From Bacillus siamensis KCTC 13613 (GTDB lineage: Bacteria; Bacillota; Bacilli; Bacillales; Bacillaceae), in the NCBI RefSeq assembly GCF_000262045.1, contig NZ_AJVF01000013.1:589868-653867 (forward strand): a DNA stretch of 64,000 nucleotides, given 5' to 3'. Numbering within the stretch: the stretch's first letter is position 1; each line of letters opens with the position of its first letter. The notes under the pieces are model-generated. The model was not told where the DNA came from. It ran no database searches and was given only the letters and a program-made list of their open reading frames with translations. Made by a program: the position numbers and the translations under genes. Shown in pieces: positions 59,788 through 64,000 of this stretch.

Positions 59788-60786
59788 ATGGATACTCTAT
59801 TACTTTTAACGATATTAATTGTCATTTGCGCTTTGGTATTTGACTTCATTAACGGATTTCACGATACCGCCAACGCAATCGCCACCTCAGTTTCGACAAA
59901 AGCGCTGAAGCCGCGGCACGCGATTATCATGGCCGCCATCATGAACTTTCTCGGAGCCATGACGTTTACCGGTGTGGCGAAAACCATTACGAAAGATATT
60001 GTGAATCCTTATACATTAGACAACGGATCGGTTGTCATTCTTGCTGCTTTACTCGCCGCAATCGCCTGGAACTTGATCACATGGTATTTCGGCATTCCGA
60101 GCAGCTCTTCACATGCGATTATCGGAGCGATCGCCGGTGCGGCTATTGCAGCATCAGGTTTTGCGACGCTTAATTATAAAGGGTTCATTAAAATTATCGA
60201 AGCACTTATTTTATCACCGATCATCGCCTTTGTTCTCGGCTTTATCGTATATTCGATCGTGAAGCTGATTTTTAAAGACAGCAATCTGGCGAAAACAAAT
60301 AAACGCTTCCGCAGAGTGCAGATTTTGACGGCTGCCATTCAGTCCTATACACACGGAACAAACGACGCGCAAAAAGCGATGGGTATCATTACGATGGCGC
60401 TTATGACGGCCAATTTACATAAAAGTGATACGATTCCTTTCTGGGTGCAGCTCTCCTGTGCCCTGGCAATGGGTCTCGGCACATCCATCGGCGGCTGGAA
60501 AATCATTAAAACCGTCGGCGGTAAAATTATGAAAATCCGTCCGGTAAACGGCGTATCTGCCGACTTAACCGGCGCAGCCATTATTTTCGGGGCCACGTTT
60601 ATTCATCTCCCTGTCAGCACGACGCACGTCATTTCGTCTTCCATTCTCGGTGTGGGCGCTTCCCACCGCGTAAAAGGCGTAAACTGGGGAACGGCTAAAC
60701 GGATGCTCATTACATGGGTCATCACCCTGCCGATTGCAGGCACACTCGGCGCCATCGCCTTTTTCATCTTAGATCTCTTTTTCTAA
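59788..60786 (+). CDS. pit: Pit, low-affinity inorganic phosphate transporter
   Basis: 332 aa, about ten membrane helices. The duplicated PiT signatures are visible: FDFINGFHDTANAIATSVSTKAL near the N-terminus and QSYTHGTNDAQKAMGIITMAL in the second half. It imports metal-phosphate complexes with protons. Encoded with its PhoU-like partner YkaA and ended by a terminator. Confidence 0.95.
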   Translation: MDTLLLLTILIVICALVFDFINGFHDTANAIATSVSTKALKPRHAIIMAAIMNFLGAMTFTGVAKTITKDIVNPYTLDNGSVVILAALLAAIAWNLITWYFGIPSSSSHAIIGAIAGAAIAASGFATLNYKGFIKIIEALILSPIIAFVLGFIVYSIVKLIFKDSNLAKTNKRFRRVQILTAAIQSYTHGTNDAQKAMGIITMALMTANLHKSDTIPFWVQLSCALAMGLGTSIGGWKIIKTVGGKIMKIRPVNGVSADLTGAAIIFGATFIHLPVSTTHVISSSILGVGASHRVKGVNWGTAKRMLITWVITLPIAGTLGAIAFFILDLFF

Positions 60787-60795
60787 TGACGGCAT

Positions 60796-60822
60796 CCGCT
60801 TCTTTACAGAAGCGGTTTTTTT
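60796..60822 (+). terminator. Terminator of ykaA-pit
   Basis: A perfect CCGCTTC/GAAGCGG hairpin is followed by seven T. Confidence 0.9.
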
Positions 60823-60836
60823 GTGACAGGAAAATG

Positions 60837-60848
60837 ATGTCATGACAT
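60837..60848. promoter_or_regulatory. Palindrome in the spoIISA promoter region
   Basis: ATGTCATGACAT is a perfect 12-bp palindrome about 45 bp upstream of spoIISA, near the expected promoter. No regulator can be named. Confidence 0.3.
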
Positions 60849-60892
60849 AGAATGAACATAGCAGACCATTTTTCGAATTGTGAGGGATGCTC

Positions 60893-61639
60893 ATGCTCAT
60901 GTTTTTTCAGATCATGGTGTGGACGATGGCCGCCGCACTCATTTTATATGTGTACGCATCCTGGCGGTTTGAGGCAAAGGTAAAAGAAAAAATGTTTGCC
61001 ATCCGTAAAACGTGGTATTTACTATTTGTACTGGGCTCCATGGTCTATTGGACATATGATCCCGAATCGCTCTTTTCCGCATGGAGACAATATTTGATTG
61101 TTGCCGTCTGCTTTGCTCTTATTGATGCGTTTATCTTTTTGAGCGCATATATCAAAAAGCTCGCCGGCAATGAATTAGAGACGGATACGAGGGAGATTTT
61201 GGAAGAAAACAATGAAATGCTTCACTCCTACCTTGAAAAACTGAAAACCTATCAATATCTGTTGAAAAATGAACCGATCCATGTATATTATGGAAGTACA
61301 GAAGCTTATGCAGAAGGCATCAGCAGACTGCTGGCCGCTTATGCAGAAAAAATGAATGTCACGGCTTCATTGTGCGACTATTCGGCACAGTCGGATAAGG
61401 ACCGCTTGACGGAGCATATGCCTGATGCGGCAGACGTTCAGTCCCGCCTTAACCGAAAAGACGTCTACTATGATCAAAAGGGCAGGCTTGTGCTTATTCC
61501 GTTTACAGTCCAGGACCGCCATTATGTGATCAAACTGACGTCAGAAAACCTGTTGACGGAATTCGATTATTTGCTTTTCACATCGCTCACGAGCATTTAT
61601 GATTTAATGCTGCCAATAGAAGAGGAAGGTGACGAATAA
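60893..61639 (+). CDS. spoIISA: SpoIISA, membrane toxin
   Basis: 248 aa from the second of three in-frame ATGs (60893); the first overlaps the GAGGGA ribosome site. Three N-terminal membrane helices (about 4-22, 34-52 and 63-84) are followed by a cytosolic GAF-like domain (about 95-248). When not neutralised it damages the membrane and kills cells in vegetative growth or sporulation. The sequence equals the B. subtilis toxin in length and in blocks such as TREILEENNEMLHSYL and YLLKNEPIHVYYGS. It overlaps spoIISB by 1 base. Confidence 0.96.
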   Translation: MLMFFQIMVWTMAAALILYVYASWRFEAKVKEKMFAIRKTWYLLFVLGSMVYWTYDPESLFSAWRQYLIVAVCFALIDAFIFLSAYIKKLAGNELETDTREILEENNEMLHSYLEKLKTYQYLLKNEPIHVYYGSTEAYAEGISRLLAAYAEKMNVTASLCDYSAQSDKDRLTEHMPDAADVQSRLNRKDVYYDQKGRLVLIPFTVQDRHYVIKLTSENLLTEFDYLLFTSLTSIYDLMLPIEEEGDE

Positions 61640-61809
61640 TGGAGCAGGCATTTCAAAACGGGCAGCCGGAACAAAGAGCGAAACCGTTCAAAATGTTTAA
61701 AAAACGCTCAATGACAAGTATCGCAAGTTACCAGGTCAGCCCTCATACCGCCAGAATTTTCAAAGAAAACGAACGGCTGATTGACAAGTATAAACAAAAA
61801 AAAGCTTGA
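61639..61809 (+). CDS. spoIISB: SpoIISB, antitoxin
   Basis: 56 aa, start ATG overlapping the spoIISA stop (TAATG). It begins MEQAFQNGQPEQRAKPFKMF and ends IDKYKQKKA. It is basic, hydrophilic and likely unfolded until it wraps around the cytosolic domain of SpoIISA. Length and content match the B. subtilis antitoxin. The overlap suggests translational coupling to the toxin. Confidence 0.95.
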   Translation: MEQAFQNGQPEQRAKPFKMFKKRSMTSIASYQVSPHTARIFKENERLIDKYKQKKA

Positions 61810-61865
61810 TTACACTAAGGACAGGAGACACGGCTCTTGTCCTTATTCCTTTTTTCCTTATATTT

Positions 61866-61874
61866 CATATAATA
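61866..61874 (+). promoter_or_regulatory. Sigma-K-like -10 element before spoIISC
   Basis: CATATAATA fits the sigma-K -10 pattern CATANNNTA, about 40 bp upstream of spoIISC. No good -35 AC element is seen at the right distance, so the sigma factor is uncertain. Confidence 0.3.
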
Positions 61875-61905
61875 AAATCAACAAAGAGATGCGACAGGTG
61901 ATGAT

Positions 61906-62031
61906 GTGAAGAAAATTGTAAGGCGCGTAAAGTTTGTGGATTACGGACGGTTCGGGCTTTCCGCTTATTCTCTGAGGATGCGGGCGAGGAGTCTCGGGCT
62001 ATTGAACCGATTAAAAAAGAAGAAAGGCTGA
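61906..62031 (+). CDS. spoIISC: SpoIISC, second antitoxin
   Basis: A 41-aa ORF starting GTG at 61906, five bases after AGGTG. It reads KKIVRRVKFVDYGRFGLSAY and then a very basic stretch ending LLNRLKKKKG. It lies downstream of spoIISB, as in B. subtilis, where spoIISC encodes a third small protein that also counters SpoIISA. The assignment rests on position, size and basic character. Confidence 0.8.
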   Translation: MKKIVRRVKFVDYGRFGLSAYSLRMRARSLGLLNRLKKKKG

Positions 62032-62066
62032 ATCCCGTAATGTGATCGGGACCCAGCCTTTTATTT
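62023..62066. terminator. Terminator between spoIISC and xlyA
   Basis: The hairpin AAAGGCTG-CCCG..CGGG-CAGCCTTTT with T-runs on the plus strand overlaps the spoIISC stop and abuts the xlyA stop. It probably serves both genes. Confidence 0.8.
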
Positions 62067-62067
62067 T

Positions 62068-62946
62068 TTAAAGCTGCATCAGAATTTTCGCTTTTACAGC
62101 GGGACCGTAGATGCCGTCAGACGGCAGTCCGTTTACAGATTGGAATCGGGCCACGGCATTTGCGGTTTTCGGTCCGTAGATGCCGTCAATGCCGTTATTG
62201 ACAGCTCCTTTTTCAGGATAAAAATAAAGCGTGGCGAGCGCGTTTTGCACCTGGTATACTTTTTCACCGGACGTGTACGGCTCTGTCAGCTGAATCACCT
62301 CATCTGGAAGAGGATACAGTGCTTCAACCGGCGGGCTGACAAACAGCACTTGTCCGACTTTAATCAAATTCGGGTCTGCGATGTTATTCCATTTCTGAAG
62401 ATCAGCCACACTGACGCCGAATTTTCGCGCGATGGCCGACAGCGTATCTCCTTTTTGAACAGTATACGTCTGTCTTTCCTCAGAACCGATTCCCGCTTTA
62501 AACTCGTCCCATGTATCCAACAGTCTTCTCGGACAAAGCTTTCCTGACCAATGTTTGTGCGCAACGACATTTGAAAGCGGGATGCCGTGCGACGTCATTA
62601 ATGTGCGGATGAGCCATTGGGCGTTTGCCACGGCCTTTGAAAAGTTGCCATCGGCGTTTTCACAAATTTCAATACCGATAGATTTGCGGTTGCCGTCCCC
62701 GTTTCCGTCTCCGGCATGCCATCCGCTTTCGTTGAGCGGAAGATGCTGATAAATTTCCGTATCATCGACTGTGAAATGCCAGCTTGTCGGCGTATCGGGG
62801 TTTTTCACATAGTTTGCGTGACTTTTGGCGTTAGCGCCGGCTGCGGTATTGGCCGTATTGTGCACCGTAATGTAAATCGGTGTCATTGCATAGCCGGGGC
62901 GGTTATTGTTTCCTGCCGGGATAAAATCCTGTGTGATTTTTACCAT
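62068..62946 (-). CDS. xlyA: XlyA, PBSX prophage N-acetylmuramoyl-L-alanine amidase
   Basis: 292 aa. The Amidase_2 domain is N-terminal (about 15-150) with zinc ligands in [18 protein letters not shown] and [16 protein letters not shown] LysM domain follows (about 160-204; [19 protein letters not shown]), then a C-terminal PG_binding_1 repeat (about 225-290). It is the endolysin of the defective prophage PBSX, acting with the holin XhlB/XhlA. Last gene of the lysis module. Confidence 0.95.
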   Translation of the reverse strand: MVKITQDFIPAGNNNRPGYAMTPIYITVHNTANTAAGANAKSHANYVKNPDTPTSWHFTVDDTEIYQHLPLNESGWHAGDGNGDGNRKSIGIEICENADGNFSKAVANAQWLIRTLMTSHGIPLSNVVAHKHWSGKLCPRRLLDTWDEFKAGIGSEERQTYTVQKGDTLSAIARKFGVSVADLQKWNNIADPNLIKVGQVLFVSPPVEALYPLPDEVIQLTEPYTSGEKVYQVQNALATLYFYPEKGAVNNGIDGIYGPKTANAVARFQSVNGLPSDGIYGPAVKAKILMQL

Positions 62947-62959
62947 GTTCTCATCTCTC

Positions 62960-63223
62960 CTATTTCGATAAATTGTTTATTTTTAATAAAGCCTGCTGTT
63001 TTTTCCCTTTTGCAGTGACGTAATTGTTTTTAAACCAGGCTGCGGCTGTCGTTACGATCGTAAAAACGGCCGATCCGGCGGCATACAGTGTATCTGCAAG
63101 CTGGCTGACCTGGTCCTCCTGAATATCAAGCGGCGATTTGCCGAACATCAGCAAAGTCTGGTTTAATAAAGCAAGCAAAAGAAGCACCGTCCTGACGACC
63201 GTGCCTTTGTCCGCGAATTTCAT
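62960..63223 (-). CDS. xhlB: XhlB, PBSX holin
   Basis: 87 aa, SPP1-type holin with two membrane helices ([19 protein letters not shown] and [18 protein letters not shown]) and a basic tail. It opens the membrane for XlyA release. 13 bp upstream of xlyA. Confidence 0.94.
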   Translation of the reverse strand: MKFADKGTVVRTVLLLLALLNQTLLMFGKSPLDIQEDQVSQLADTLYAAGSAVFTIVTTAAAWFKNNYVTAKGKKQQALLKINNLSK

Positions 63224-63237
63224 ATCGGTTTTCCCCC

Positions 63238-63501
63238 TTACTTTTGCAGCAGATTGTACATGATGGCGATGGCTCCGCCAATGACGCCCGTGCAGATTGC
63301 TGTCACGATCGCTCCTGTAATGGTCCGCTTAATCCATGTTGTGTTTTCGTCAATTTTGTTCAGTTTTTCATTCAGCGTCATGATTTGCTGATCCTGCCGG
63401 TCGGATACCCGCTCTAATGCGGCCACCCGCTGTTCAAGCACCTTTTGTTCACCTTTAATGCCTGCGAATTCTTTTTGCACCGCTTGTTCATCCAGAAGCA
63501 C
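63238..63501 (-). CDS. xhlA: XhlA, PBSX lysis protein (haemolysin-like)
   Basis: 87 aa, starting GTG after GGGGGAG. An N-terminal coiled coil (about 10-55; [30 protein letters not shown] split over heptads) is followed by one C-terminal membrane helix ([21 protein letters not shown]). It is required together with XhlB for host lysis. Confidence 0.94.
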   Translation of the reverse strand: MLLDEQAVQKEFAGIKGEQKVLEQRVAALERVSDRQDQQIMTLNEKLNKIDENTTWIKRTITGAIVTAICTGVIGGAIAIMYNLLQK

Positions 63502-63552
63502 TTCCGCTCCCCCCTCTTACATTGTTCTCACCTCCCTTCGGAAGCTTCATTC

Positions 63553-64000
63553 TTAAGAAAATGCCGTGCCTTTGACAGACAGGCTGCCGCCGGAAATGCT
63601 CTTGATTTCCATGACGATTTCTTTAAAGCCGGCAATATCAAATAACCACACTTCTCCTGTGCCTGACGTGCCGGCGGCTGAGGTTCCGTCGTCAGATCTG
63701 ATTCCCCTGATCGGCACATTTTTCCCCGAGATAGACCTTCCCCAAAACGCGACATGGCCCGACTCAGCCGTGCCGGTGATTTCGACGAGAAGTTTTTTCC
63801 AGGCGCCCGCTGAGAAGATGACCCCCTCGCCCGCCTCTGCTGCATCTTCATGAAAAATCACGTCTGTATATGAAAACGCCATATCACCGCCCGTACCGAC
63901 GGATTGGTATAAAACAAATTCGGACTGCTTTTGATTTCCATTTTCAAAACGGAACCGGTAATATCTTTTTGTCAGGCAGACCCACCCCGAAGCGGTCAGC
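63553..64000 (-). CDS. xepA: XepA, PBSX lytic exoenzyme/tail-associated protein, C-terminal part (cut by window edge)
   Basis: The frame is open from the window end to the stop at 63553 (at least 149 codons). It is predicted all beta (for example AFSYTDVIFHEDAAEAGEGV and SGTGEVWLFDIAGFKEIV), with no membrane segment. Its position directly upstream of xhlA matches xepA of PBSX, a protein of two beta-sandwich domains exported during lysis. The internal ATG at 63882 is not the real start, since the reading frame continues upstream. Confidence 0.8.
   Translation of the reverse strand, partial: LTASGWVCLTKRYYRFRFENGNQKQSEFVLYQSVGTGGDMAFSYTDVIFHEDAAEAGEGVIFSAGAWKKLLVEITGTAESGHVAFWGRSISGKNVPIRGIRSDDGTSAAGTSGTGEVWLFDIAGFKEIVMEIKSISGGSLSVKGTAFS

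Noticed and set aside
62068..64000. Prophage attachment site near the spoIIS/xlyA junction
   Set aside because: No direct repeat or integrase is visible, and PBSX-type elements are normally fixed and defective, so no att site can be supported from this window.

Overview
The window is a low-to-medium GC Bacillus chromosome segment. Many proteins read as close homologues of Bacillus subtilis 168 proteins (SigI/RsgI, YkoW, Ku/LigD, TnrA, MgtE, MetE, OhrA/R/B, ProB/A, DppA-E, HtrA, SpoIISA/B, XlyA), but they are diverged and gene content differs. This fits the B. amyloliquefaciens / B. velezensis / B. siamensis group (inference; no search was run). Compared with my memory of B. subtilis 168, the segment is collinear with the htpX-to-PBSX region read in reverse.

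Layout. 1-5.3 kb: htpX (cut by the window edge) divergent from its regulator ykrK, then sspD, the sigma-I/anti-sigma-I pair, the TerC-type Mn exporter ykoY under a manganese riboswitch, and the DedA protein ykoX. 5.4-11.2 kb: the c-di-GMP protein YkoW, the spore NHEJ pair ku-ligD, and ykoP. 11.3-14.8 kb: ykoM, the nitrogen-regulated ykzB-ykoL pair divergent from tnrA, and mgtE behind an M-box. 14.8-24.5 kb: a LysM-GH18 spore cortex-type enzyme, the TPP-riboswitch-controlled ykoEDC transporter (ykoF missing), rsbRB, ispA, and metE behind an S-box. 24.5-30.4 kb is the most accessory part: a Crp/Fnr-family regulator divergent from an MFS transporter across a perfect palindrome, guaD, and a putative spore-surface cluster. 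That cluster holds a collagen-like gene interrupted by an in-frame UGA, a glycosyltransferase-TPR protein, an unknown protein, and an Asp-Pro/Cys-rich protein that shares the collagen protein's N-terminal domain.

30.4-39.9 kb: the ohrB/ohrR/ohrA peroxide-resistance genes, proBA behind a T-box with a proline specifier, purU, the guanidine exporter ykkCD behind a guanidine-I riboswitch, ykkB, ykhA, a DDAH-like enzyme and 6-phosphogluconolactonase. 39.9-49.3 kb: one long minus-strand operon (dppABCDE-ykfABCD) for dipeptide and murein-peptide uptake and breakdown. 49.4-58.9 kb: an MFS exporter, htrA, the ykcCB glycosyltransferase pair, mhqA with a perfect MhqR box, and steT. 58.9-62 kb: the ykaA-pit phosphate transporter pair behind a structured leader, then the spoIISABC toxin-antitoxin locus. 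62 kb to the end: the lysis end of a PBSX-type defective prophage (xlyA, xhlB, xhlA, xepA), running off the window.

Six classical cis-regulatory RNAs occur in one window (Mn, Mg/M-box, TPP, SAM/S-box, T-box-Pro, guanidine-I). The best leads for something undescribed are the spore-surface glycoprotein cluster at 27.2-30.3 kb, a 39-codon leader ORF coupled to mgtE, hairpin leaders in front of ykaA-pit and of the 49.4 kb exporter, and an apparently non-canonical start codon for ykoX.
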